Assembly: GCA_033439265.1 (NCBI GenBank)
Contig: JAVTVX010000024.1
Span: forward strand, 14,426,001-14,490,000
DNA: 64,000 nt
Direction: 5' to 3'
DNA from: Dillenia suffruticosa
Lineage: Eukaryota; Streptophyta; Magnoliopsida; Dilleniales; Dilleniaceae
Part shown: positions 1-10,013 of the stretch, piece after piece
Numbering within the stretch: position 1 is the first letter of the stretch
Layout of the letters: each line of letters opens with the position of its first letter
Notes under the pieces: generated by a model
What the model was told of the DNA's origin: nothing
Database searches by the model: none
Seen by the model: only the letters and a program-made list of their open reading frames with translations
Translations under genes and position numbers: made by a program

Positions 1-254
1 AGAACATGTGATAGTTTTTGCACTTAAAATGCCCCGTTACAAATTCCTTGATTGTGAAAGGTTTTAAATATTTGGATAAAAATGATTCACCACTCATATA
101 TTCAATTTCTTGAGAATAAAATATCTCTCTCAATATTTTAGAACTAAAATTCTAATTGAAATAAACATACTTTAATCAAACAAAAAATTTTTATTAATGC
201 CATTTGTATCTGCATGAACGTTATTATACATGGCTTTAGAGCACACAATAAACA
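1..254 (-). repeat. copia-1 3' LTR, start portion (runs off window)
   Basis: This is read on the minus strand. The bases at 241-254 are the complement of TGTTTATTGTGTGC, a TG-start LTR edge, and a purine tract lies just before it. The edge sits about 110 bases beyond the end of the RNase H remnant, which is where a copia 3' LTR belongs. The LTR continues leftward out of the window, so its far end and length are unknown. The assignment is by position and by resemblance to the usual copia GGGAGATTG/LTR junction. Confidence 0.6.
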
Positions 255-265
255 ATCTCCCAATT
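255..265 (-). other. copia-1 polypurine tract
   Basis: On the minus strand this reads AATTGGGAGAT, directly upstream of the TG of the LTR. A GGGAGATTG tract before the 3' LTR is the usual plus-strand primer of many plant copia elements. Confidence 0.55.
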
Positions 266-825
266 ACACTAGAATCGTTCTCTACAATACTAGAGTCATA
301 TTTTTCCTAGATGTCCTTCCATTTGTTGTTAAGATATAGACTATGTCATGGAGTCAGAAAGAAAATTTAGTGAGGTCAAATGTAAAAATTTAATGGAATC
401 AAATTTATATATTTTATATATTTAATAAAAATTTTTAAAATGAGAGAACCAACTTTGTTTTCTGCTGAAACTATTTTCTGCACGACGATATTGCCTTGAA
501 CAAATATTTTACATGTAACATGATATTTTTTTTTCAATATATTTGGAATTTTGGTTAGACCTAGATTCCTTACTTTGTGCAGTGGCTCTATTATTACCAC
601 AGTATCACACAAGATAACGGTGACTCAATAGTTTGAACCGGTAGAGACAACGGTAAGTCAATAGTCTAAACCATTATAAGTTCATTTATGAACTTCTTAA
701 TCCAAGCACCATCCATTACAACATCTCATATCGGATGTGGTCGCTTGCCTTAAACTGTTCCAAGTGATCATACTTCTATTACAAGTGAATACATATTTTA
801 AGATAGACTTTCTATTATCTATATA
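266..825 (-). pseudogene. copia-1 RNase H C-terminal remnant
   Basis: This is a minus-strand remnant of the copia RNase H domain, which degrades RNA in RNA/DNA hybrids during reverse transcription. The recognisable part is at about 376-780. It holds a CD (for CDN) catalytic motif, then KKKYHVTCKIFVQGNIVVQK, which matches the conserved KYHLIRE...GDVVV block, then SAENK, close to the usual SEDN. Upstream, AWIKKFINEL resembles AVWLRKFL. The frame shifts between these blocks and contains stops, so no protein is made. CACTA-1 cuts the element at 825. It belongs with the fragments at 1936-2285, 24042-25463 and 61443-61590. The bases at 266-375 are the 3' untranslated link to the LTR. Confidence 0.7.
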
Positions 826-1932
826 TATTACAAGAAAACAGGGTATCAGCGATGAAAATTAACTATGAAAAAATATCTGTCAAAAATAACAAGTGATTAG
901 CAACGGATTAATATCAAACATTACAAAATAAAAAAGTAAACATCAACGAGAGATTAGTGAACGATTAGTGACGGAAAATTTCCGTCGTTAATCCATTGCT
1001 AATTTCAGAGACTAAAATTATCGGTGACGGAAATTTTTTGTCACTAATCCGTCGCTGATTTTAAAAACTAAAACTATTAGCGACGGATTAACGACGGAAA
1101 GTAATAATAGAAATTTTTTATCGCTAATTTCAGAGACTAAAACTATTAGCGACAAATTAACGATAAAATTTTAACGATGGAAATTAACAACGGAAAATTT
1201 CCGTTACTAATTTGTTACTGATATTTAATCTTTTTTTAATTAACATTTTATATTTTATTTTATTATTGTATAATATTATTTTATATTTATTATTTTATAA
1301 TACTTTAAATTAGCTTTTTATTTTATTTTTTATATTTTATTTTTTAAAGAATAATATTATTTTATTTTTAAAAATATTTTATATTTTATTTTAAGTTAGC
1401 ATTTTATTATTTAATTATTTTATAACAAATTAGAATTTATATTATTTTATTTTTCTTAAAAAAATGTGAGAAAGTGGTTCTTATAACTCAAACTCTCCTT
1501 TCATGCCCATGCTCTAGTCCGTGTAATTACACTTTTCGAAACAAAAAAAAAGAAGGCAGGGCGTGTTGGGCAGGCATGAAAAGAAGGCAGGGCACAGGCG
1601 AGTGGGAGGGCAGGCACGGGAACGGGCGCTAACGAATTATGTAAAACTATAAGCGATGAAATTTTTAGTGACAGAAATATTCCGTCGTTAATCTATCATA
1701 AATAGTTTTATATATTATTTGAAATTAGTGACGGATTAGCGATAGAAAATTTTCATCGTTAATCCGTCGAAAAAATTAATGATCGATGGTTTTCATCATT
1801 AATATTTAACGATGAGATTTTCAGCAACGGAATTAGCGATGAAAAATTTCGGTCACTAATACTTATTAGCAATGGAATCTTTATTATCAGTGACAGATAT
1901 TTCCATCACTAATATCTTATTTTCTAGTAGTG
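826..1932. mobile_element. CACTA-1, non-autonomous CACTA (En/Spm-type) transposon
   Basis: This 1107-bp element has no transposase gene. The right end reads TTTTCTAGTAGTG, the inverse of the CACTACTAGAAAA terminus of this superfamily. The left end is a mutated version, TATTACAAGAAAA. It is flanked by the 3-bp duplication ATA (823-825 and 1933-1935), the size expected for CACTA transposases. Both subterminal regions are packed with variants of TTAGCGACGG in both orientations, the kind of array that binds the transposase. The middle holds an AT-rich stretch, a degenerate tRNA-like block (about 1452-1510) and a GC-rich patch (1556-1632), all shared with CACTA-2. It interrupts copia-1. Confidence 0.85.
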
Positions 1933-1935
1933 ATA

Positions 1936-2285
1936 TAACTAAAAGTTAAAGTCTATGAAATCTTCTCATAGACTAATACTACATCGTTAATCCGTCCTAA
2001 ATACTTTTAGGATGTTCTTTATTATCATCCGATTTTCTAGTCTAGTGTCCTTCGTAAATACCCAGATATGCTATCAACAAAGCCAGTATGAGGCCTGGTG
2101 CACAACATTGCATATATTAGGCTTCTTATTATAAGGAACCTTGGCTATTTTGCCATCTTTTTAGGTGTTTTTGAGGTCATTTTCTTTGTGAGGTGAATAT
2201 AATATGTAACTGATAGATGTCTCCTCTTAAAAATTTTCAAGTTGAACCTTTTCATCACTTTTTCCAAATATACACTCGGGGCTTT
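1936..2285 (-). pseudogene. copia-1 reverse transcriptase C-terminal remnant
   Basis: The minus-strand translation gives EKVMKRFNLK and, further on, MLCTRP. These match the copia block in which a synthesis-proficient RT ends (DKVLKRFNM ... SLMYAMLCTRPDI). Premature stops are present and there is no start, so this is a fragment. It lies between CACTA-1 on the left and the TG edge of Tekay-A at 2286. Its continuation toward the RT active site is on the other side of Tekay-A, from 24042. Confidence 0.72.
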
Positions 2286-3867
2286 TGTAACACCCAGGAT
2301 ATGAAAAAAAAAGGAGGACAACACACATTGTCTCGGTCAAACCCCCCCACTTACTCCCTCTCTCTTCCTCCATCACCTTTTTTTCTCCTATCTCACGAAT
2401 AAACACACAACCCCATCTCCCTCCCTCTCTCTCCCCTCTCAGCTGGCTTTCTGTCATCCACTCTCTTTGTTTCATTCAAGATCAAACAAGATCAAACAAA
2501 AATCCACACAACTAGGCTCGCAAACCCTCAAATAAACTTGAAGTATTGTGGTACTAGTGAGAGATTAAGGGTTAGAGAGAGAAATCTAGAGTTTGAAGAC
2601 TCAACATGAGGAAGGTACTTCAACCATGGAATTGATGTAATATTCTTACCATTTTCTTGGGTTTAGTTCCATTGATAATAAATTTGATTTTAATGATTTT
2701 AATTTAGGATTTTTGTAGAGAGAGATAAATTAGAATTTGTTGTGCCATAACTTTAGGACGAAATTGGTGATCCTATTTGAGATAAATCTTCCTGAACTTG
2801 GATTGGTGTTATTATGAAAGTATTTAACCTATTGAATGTGGGTAATATTTAAATAAGGAGGAAAACTTGAATTTCTGCAACTAGCCAGCTTGACCTAGTG
2901 ATAATGTTTCGACTGTAACTTTCTTTGCATAATAGTAAACTGAATAGGTTTGTTCCTACTGAAATTAAACTTCTAGAGCTTTAAAATAATATATTGTAGT
3001 AGACATTTCATTGAGAATTGGAGTTTTGATGATTTTTCAAAGAGGCATGTCCTGTAGAAACACTACAAGAAAATAGGATATCAACGACGGAAATTAGCGA
3101 CGGAAAAATATCCATAAAAAATAGCAAGAGATTGGTGACGAATTAATGTCGGATGTTACAAAATAAAAAAAGTAAACATCTCTAAGAGATAAGCAATGGA
3201 TTAAAGATGGAAATTAGTGACAAAAAATTTCTGTTGCTGATTTCAGAGACTAAAACTATCAGCGATAGAATTTTAAAGACGAAAATTATTGATCTGTCAT
3301 TGATTTTAGATACAAAAACTATCAGTGATGGAATAGAGACGGAATTTTTAGGGATGGAAATTTTTCGTTCCTAATCCATCATTGATATTTAATCCTTTTT
3401 TATTAGCATTTTATATTTTATTTTATTTTATTTTTATTTTATTTTATTATTTTATTATATTTATTATTTTATAATAATATTATTTTATCATATTTATTAT
3501 TTTCATGATATTTTTAATTATCATTTTATTTTATTTTTTATCTTTTATTTTTTAAAGAATAATTTTATTTTATTTTGTAAAATATTTTATTATTTTATTT
3601 TAAGTTAGCATTTTATTATTTTATATTTATAAAAAATTATCATTTCTTTTTTTAATTAGCATTTTATATTTTTTAAAGAATAATATAATATTATTTTTAA
3701 TATTTTAAAATAGCATTTGATTTTATTTTTCTAAAGAATAATATTATTTTATTTTAAGGTAACATTTTATTATTTTATTATTTGATAACAAATTATCATT
3801 TTATATTATTTATTATTATTAAAAAAATGTGAATGTAAGATAACAAAAAAAAAAAGATATCATATAA

Positions 3868-3939
3868 GTTAATTTGGTATAGTGGTTGTTGCATTTCAAA
3901 CATTCCTCGCATATGCAGGTTCGAATCTTGCTAAAGGCA
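3868..3939 (+). pseudogene. tRNA-derived Pol III promoter relic inside CACTA-2
   Basis: An A-box-like TGGTATAGTGG at 3875-3885 and a B-box-like GGTTCGAATCT at 3918-3928 are 43 bases apart, the spacing of an intron-less tRNA. A five-pair T-stem (GCAGG with CTTGC) encloses a TTCGAAT loop. The acceptor stem is only partly paired, and I cannot form a convincing anticodon arm, so this is a tRNA pseudogene or the head of a SINE-like sequence rather than a working tRNA. A more degenerate relative lies in CACTA-1 at about 1452-1510. Confidence 0.5.
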
Positions 3940-4087
3940 TTTTTCACAAAACAAAGAAGGTAGCGGGTGCGGGCAGGCTGGCGGGCGTCTGTCCGAGTGG
4001 GTGGCAATCTTGCTAAAGGCATTTTTCACAAAACAAAGAAGGTAGCGGGTGCGGGCAGGCTGGCGGGCGTCTGTCCGAGTGGGTGGC
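3924..4087. repeat. 82-bp GC-rich tandem duplication in CACTA-2
   Basis: Two head-to-tail copies (3924-4005 and 4006-4087) look identical by eye. Each contains AAAGGCATTTTTCACAAAAC followed by a GC-rich tract with GGGTGCGGGCAGGCTGGCGG. The unit begins inside the T-loop of the tRNA-like block, so the second copy repeats only its tail. The GC content stands out against the AT-rich surroundings. Confidence 0.9.
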
Positions 4088-6210
4088 AGGCATGGGCGTT
4101 TGAGGAATATGTAAAAACTATAAGCGATGATATTTTTAGTTATGAAAATATTCCGTCACTGATAATTTTATATATTGTTTAAAATCAGTAACAGAAAATT
4201 TAGCGATGGAAAATTTCCATTGTTAATCCGTTAGAAAAATTAGTAACCGATAGATTTCTGTCGTTAATACTTTACAAGGAGGTTTTCAGCTATAGAATTA
4301 GTGATGGAAAATTTCTGTCGTTAATAATCATTAATGACGGAATCTTTATTATCAACAACAGATATTTCCGTCACTGATACCTTATTTTCTAGTAGTGAAA
4401 TTTGCTTTGTTCTGTTCTATTTTGCCTGGAAACATTGCTTCAAATTTGAAAAGACTTATGGGCAAAATTAGGCCAAACCCTGAATATAAAAGTTATAAAT
4501 CTATATCTTACTTTTAATTTGGAACTTGAATCACTAAAATTTGATGTGCGTAGTGAAATTTATGGTGATTTTTCGATGACTACGCAAATGAATTTAGTAC
4601 TAAAACATTCATAGATTTGGGTATTTTTGTGTGATTAGAATTGAGTCTAACTACAGAAAAGTTATAACCCTATATCTTAACTCTAATTGGTAATTGGAAT
4701 CATATGATAGTTTTTCTAAAACATAGTTGTACAGGAAAATTTGGGTTATGAGACAATTGTGACAAAATTTGGTTAATTCTACTATTGACCTACATTTAAG
4801 TGATGAAATTATGTTTATTTTCTTAACTTGAGACAATGTTAGGAGCGACTTACCTTGCATTGGATTGTGAATTGGGAGTATCAACCCTCCCAAGAGGTGA
4901 GTAGATACATGATTATAAATTTAAATGCGAAAATATTTTATTTGATTTTTAAAGTATTTTTAAAATTTGTTTATAAAATGAAATATCCCAAAACGAGAAT
5001 TTGAAATATATATGCATTTAATGTATTTATGAATGAATTTGTATCGTATTTCATTGGAAATTGTATCGATGAATGTTATGATTTGGTTTGATAACCTATT
5101 TGTTGAAATCGTGGCACATTTGATGAGATTGGAATATTTGTAAAACGATGGTGCATGTGATGGTAAATGGTTATAGTCTTTCCCTACCATGGGACAGCTC
5201 GACGGAGCGACGTGGTTGGAGAGTTATATGACTAGGAGGTAACTGTGCTCAAGAGATGCCTCCTAGGTCATTCTACTCATACTACTATAGTAGCACCTAA
5301 GAGAGGTTTGAGCTAACACCAAGGTTGGAGGTATTATTGAGTTAGAAAAATGTGAAAATCTCTTGATGGTTCCACCCTTAGTCATAGTAGACCATTGTCG
5401 GAAACTATATTTTTGGCAATCCCATGGATTTCAAAAATATGAATTTAATTTGGATGTATAAATTTTATTTTTCATGATTTATTTAAATTCATTTGAATTT
5501 GATGTTTGGTATGGAACTATGGAATATATGGATATAATAATAATGATTTGGAATTATATTTGACATGTTCACAATCAACACTCATTTATTGTCATAACTG
5601 GTCACCCTACTCACTGAGTAGAGTATTCTTTATACTCACCCATCTTTTTTTCATTTTTTACAGACGAAGTCTATTTGAGACTTGTGGTGGCCTAGTACTG
5701 GATTCGTAGAAACCTACTTTGTTGAATTCTTTTGGGTAGTAGTCATCCTTTGGTTTGAGGTATTAGTAGACCCAAATGGAGGTAAAATTTGTAACTATTT
5801 TGGAAACTTATTTTATATTATATCTATTTGATTTGAGATTTGACTACAATTTGTATATATAAAATGAGGTCATCCATTGTATTTCTTTGAAAATTGTTGG
5901 GAATTGTGGTTTATGAAATTTGATATGGATCTCTTGAGTAGAGATTTATTTTATACTTTATGGATTTGATTGGAATGACTAGATTGGCCCTATGCATGAT
6001 GCTTTGAGCGGGGATAGACTGGATTGCTCCTTTGTTTGTGCAATGAATGCATGCTTGTTTATTTTTATTTATTGAATTGCTTTAGAAAAATGGATAGATA
6101 TCGATGAATGTTTTGAGCTATATTGGTATACGGGTTAAGTTTACTCGTATTCCGGAGTAACGTGTCGATTGTCGCATGATTAATTCGAGGGTTGGGATGT
6201 GACAATTTTT

Positions 6211-6223
6211 TTGTATCAGAGTT
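6211..6223 (+). other. Tekay-A primer-binding site (initiator tRNA-Met type)
   Basis: The stretch TTGTATCAGAGTT begins six bases after the LTR end. It differs slightly from the usual TTGGTATCAGAGC complement of the initiator tRNA-Met 3' end. The changes are in keeping with the age of the element. Confidence 0.75.
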
Positions 6224-6468
6224 TAGGTTCTTGATTTGAGATTGTGTTAAAATGTTTGAAAGTTTTTTCAAAGTATTTTAAAAGTCCTCAATTAGTTTCA
6301 AATTATTTTGAAATGCTTGATGTTCAAAATGCTTATGATTTTAAAAGTCTCTTACGGGTCCTAGAAAGTTAGGTATGTACTTTTTAGGGGATTAAACACC
6401 TAGTTTAATTCATATTCTATTTGTTAAGTTTAGATTCTTTTTGTAGAGCACTACATTCTAGTTGAAAA

Positions 6469-7263
6469 ATGAGGAACCCGAATAGAATTTCTCCCACTAC
6501 ACCTTCACAACCTGAGTGGTGTATCGCTCAGTAAATAGTTACACGATTATGACCAAGGACCTCGTTTGATTATAGCTTGTTTAGCCAAATGGTTGGGGAC
6601 CCAAGTAGTAATTTTGGCCTCAGAGCCTATATCTTGATACTAAGAGTTTGATATATATGTTTAATTGGTATAACAATCTGAAATTGCTTATGATTGAAAT
6701 ATAGGATGAAATACTCTTGAGTGTTATATTTAAGAGTATGTGTTATGATTTGACAAATGTTTGTGGTTTATTATATTAGATATGATGAGTATTTTGGAGT
6801 TGATACATGGGTGTTGATTAATACATGGTCTCATAACTCATTTGTGAGTACGGAGTTTGTTAAGCATCCAACTGACCCTTGACCCCTCTTGATGAAGAGT
6901 TATTGATAGTCACACCATTGGAGAATGTGAGAGCTAAGACTTCTACTCTTCCTATTTGGGGAAAATTTCTTAAGGCTTTCAAAGAGAAGCATTACACTTG
7001 GTTCTAAAGGGACCGAAGAAGGGAAGAATTCTTCAAAGTTAGTATAAGGGAATAGGACGGTAGCGAAGTATGAGATGGAGCTAAGAGAGCTCGCTACACA
7101 TGTTCCGGAGTTTGCGAATTCCGAGGAATCCTTATGTGCAAGGTTTGAATCGAGGTTGAACTTAAATATAAGGGAAAAGATATCGATAACAAAAGAGTTA
7201 GAGATACTTGGTATATATTTTAAAATGCAATGGACATATAAAAAAATAAAAAATAAAAAATAA
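6469..7263 (+). pseudogene. Tekay-A gag remnant
   Basis: A start-like ATG at 6469 opens MRNPNRISPT, but stops follow almost at once. The clear Gag homology is at 7072-7200: MELRELATHVPEFAN, followed by ARFESRLNLNIREKI. This matches, residue for residue in places, the Gag capsid block of Tekay-B and Tekay-C (YEAELRRLATFVPD ... RFKFEDGLHLSIKKYM). Gag would form the virus-like particle. The homology ends at about 7200 and low-complexity A-rich sequence follows. It is broken and not translatable as a protein of family length (about 300 or more residues). Confidence 0.75.
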
Positions 7264-9861
7264 AATTTAGTAAATATAGAGATCAATGCTCTTTTATTTA
7301 GACAATATTGGCATAAGAATATTAATGAGTATTATCAATTCAAGTATCAACTATTTATATTCAAGATTTGATTAACTTTTGTTTGAACTGAACCTTATGG
7401 ATGTGCATTTAATACATGAAGTAGAATGAATGAAAGGTTGGTAAGGGTAAGCGGAAATGATATTGGTAGGAATTTTTTGAAAGTTTCTTTCAATTGTTTA
7501 TAACCAATAATTGCGATAATTTGAGTGGATATTTGTATTGTGAGGATAATGTTACTGTAAATGATTGGCATAAAAGGAAATGCTTAGTTGTGTTTTGTTC
7601 GTAAGTGCAATTTTTCATAAAGCTAAATGTGGAAATGACAATATGTATTTGATATTATTTGATTGAGATGCAAGGGCTTGTTGAGTATATTGAGTGTATG
7701 AAAATTTCTTGCCATGCTCATATTTGTCTACTTGGATGGATTCTAAACCTTTTTGGTGATTTTTCAAAACTAGTTTCAGACAAGCTTAGAGGTCAAAATG
7801 AGAAGTGGGTTCAGTAACAATCAAAGTGTAGTGCTACACAAAAGGATGAATTTTTACTTGTTCATTTCTAGCAGTTAAGTTATCATCCATGATTTTAGTT
7901 AAGTCGTATTCACCATCATAAATAGACTTAATTGAGAAATATGCAAGACTAAGCTCCATCTCATATAAGACAGGCTAGCAAATTATTACAAGAATCTCAA
8001 TGGCCAACCCCTTAAAAAAATATGCTCATATTGTTTAATAGTAATTAAGGACATTGTTGTCCCTCAATTATCAGGGTTTAGTTTTTCAATATGGATCAAA
8101 GAGTAAGGAAAGATTTGTATGCTGATCTGCTAGGTCAGACTTCAAAATCACTTCTTTGGCCAATAGGCCCAAGCTATGGTCGGCAAGAAGTACAACTATA
8201 GTGATGCATAGTTTTTTTTTTTTTTGGTAGTTACATAAAAGTACCATTTGATGTTAAAGATGTAGGTTGGAAGTGAGTGGTTTGGGTGAATGCTAAATAG
8301 ATTCTTGACAACTAGGTGGAATTTCTATTTCTATAGTTGCATTCTGGTACGACTCTTTACTATAAATTCCAGTTAGAGAAAATAGTCTCTTGACGGTAGG
8401 GATGTTATCAAAGTTATGGGTTCTTTATAGTCTGCTTAGGATTTGATGAGTTTGAATTGTTTTAGATCCCTTCATGGCAAACAAAAATTGGACTAAATTT
8501 CCCTAAATCATTTACTTGAATCCTTCCCTTTTGTCTTAGTGTGTCTGCTTGAAGAGCTCAAGTCCACTCTAGATTCTTATTAAGTTAGCTTCTATGATTT
8601 TGAATCATTTTTATTTCCTTTTCTAGTATCTACTTTTTATATTTTAGTTAATTGGTATTTAATGTTGGTGCAAGCATAGCAAGAATGTGAAGTACTATAC
8701 CTAGAGTAATTTTTTATATTTTGGTAAATCAATACATAGGTGTAATAGCCCACTACTTAACATAACTGATAAGGTATGGTATTTGTTGAGAATATTTGGA
8801 AATATGAGTTTGGTGAATTTATGTTTGAATAAGACTTTGGAGTGGAGGGGTATGAACTACCAAATATTGTTTTCTTAGAGGAACTAACCATTAGGTATAA
8901 GGGAAGTGCCTAAGTTTTGTAGTAGTTTGTTAGTATGATACCAATCAGAAGAATGCAATTGCCAAAGAGAGAATGAGAATCTTGTGCAGTATGGAGGTGC
9001 CAAGTATAAATAAGATTTTAGATTAAATTGATGTCCTAATGAAGTTAGAAAAGAGTTGAATGTAAGTTTGTAGTGAACGCTGCTTTTCCTTTTGCAAGCT
9101 CTTCGATTAGTATTAGGGAATCTAGTCTTTGTCAAGATTTTCTTACAAGTGCGCTGATGGTTGTTTATGGAAATCATTTCAATTTGTAGAACCATGTTGC
9201 ACCTAATGAAATAGTTTCTGATGCCATGGTCCTACACCTTATCTTGAACTTGTGGATGTGACATATGTAAATTTCATTGTTATGGTGGCAACTTTGATGA
9301 TGAGGATTATGATTTGGTGAGATCGATGAGTTCTTGTTATGGATAATATGTTGTATTATGTTTATTATTTTAGGTCAGAAACGTATTAATATTTTTCACA
9401 CCTTTGTTATATATGGGGCAAGAATATGCTAGGTTATGTAGTACCATGAATGTAGTGTCCAATTCCGTTGTTAAGAAGTTGAAATGGAAAATGGAACCCT
9501 ACTATATGCTTTACATGTTGGTTGGGAGGAGAATTCGGGAGATATAGAATTCTTATATACTTTGGAGTATATTCTAAGAAAATCTATTGTGATGCTTTTC
9601 TTTTATATGTCTTCCTGTTGTAAATTATATGGTTTTGAGAGAGAGGTTTTGGACACGGGTTCATGTTAACCTTAATCCCTTCCGATTTCATCCTTTCCAT
9701 CAATACTCTTAGCATTGATTAGCCTTAAAGATTTCTTACTTGTTGCGTGAGTTTACTGATATTACCCTCGAACTTCTTAATGAGTTCCTATCTTTAAGGA
9801 TTGTCCAACACTCTATAGATTTATTTTTATGATCTCAATTACTAGCTTACCTCATAATTAG
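7264..9861. other. unrecognised filler inside Tekay-A
   Basis: About 2.6 kb lies where protease, RT, RNase H and integrase should be. I see none of their motifs (no DTG, FIDD/YVDD or HHCC), no terminal repeats and no frame above 103 codons. Small frames at 8884-9195 (minus) and 9484-9669 (plus) match nothing I know. It is either pol decayed beyond recognition or sequence that replaced pol. Confidence 0.45.
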
Positions 9862-9948
9862 GTGAAACTAGAAGTTCATGAAGAGTTGAATATGAAAGTG
9901 AGAGAAGAAACATGGGAGACCGAAGAATCGATGCGAAAACAATACCTC
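9862..9948 (+). pseudogene. Tekay-A chromodomain remnant at pol C-terminus
   Basis: The plus-strand translation contains REETWETEESMRKQYLHPF, the tail of the chromodomain-like module that ends Tekay-type integrases (EEATWE...MRxxYPHLF). In the intact family this domain directs integration to particular chromatin. Here only the last 30 or so residues can be recognised. It lies about 65 bases before the 3' LTR, the expected position, and shows that the element once had a complete pol. Confidence 0.75.
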
Positions 9949-9995
9949 CATCCTTTTTTGATGTATAATTTTTTTTAATTTCAAGAACAAAATTT

Positions 9996-10013
9996 TTTTA
10001 GAGGGTTAAGTAT
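9996..10013 (+). other. Tekay-A polypurine tract
   Basis: TTTTAGAGGGTTAAGTAT sits directly before the 3' LTR. It is a decayed version of the TTTAGGGGGTTAGGAAAA tract at the same place in Tekay-B. It would prime plus-strand DNA synthesis. Confidence 0.72.

Larger units (their letters stand above)
3061..4397. mobile_element. CACTA-2, non-autonomous CACTA transposon
   Basis: This 1337-bp element has an intact CACTACAAGAAAATA terminus at 3061 and TATTTTCTAGTAGTG at its right end. The terminal inverted repeats extend into GATATCA / TGATACC. The flanking 3-bp duplication is AAA (3058-3060 and 4398-4400). The unoccupied site is preserved in the partner LTR at about 10768-10779, where AGAAATTTGC has a single AAA. 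Subterminal GACGGAAATTAGCGACGG-type repeats fill both ends. There is no transposase, so it depended on an autonomous relative. The interior holds a tRNA-like block and an 82-bp duplication. Confidence 0.93.
2286..6204 (+). repeat. Tekay-A 5' LTR (contains CACTA-2)
   Basis: The LTR starts TGTAACACCC and ends GATGTGACA, and is about 2.58 kb once CACTA-2 and its 3-bp duplication are removed. It aligns along its length with 10014-12116 plus 23522-24036, including the CT-rich stretch near 2340-2460 and the stretch around 5480-5760. It contains no coding sequence; the short frames seen in it have no recognisable domain. Confidence 0.88.

Noticed and set aside
2217-2475. Frames across the 2286 junction (for example a 82-codon minus frame ending in FGKSDEKVQ)
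   Set aside because: They join copia-1 RT remnant to Tekay-A LTR sequence and are junction artefacts.
7264-9861. A possible host gene captured inside Tekay-A
   Set aside because: No frame longer than about 103 codons, no recognisable exon-intron structure and no domain was found. It is left as unexplained filler.
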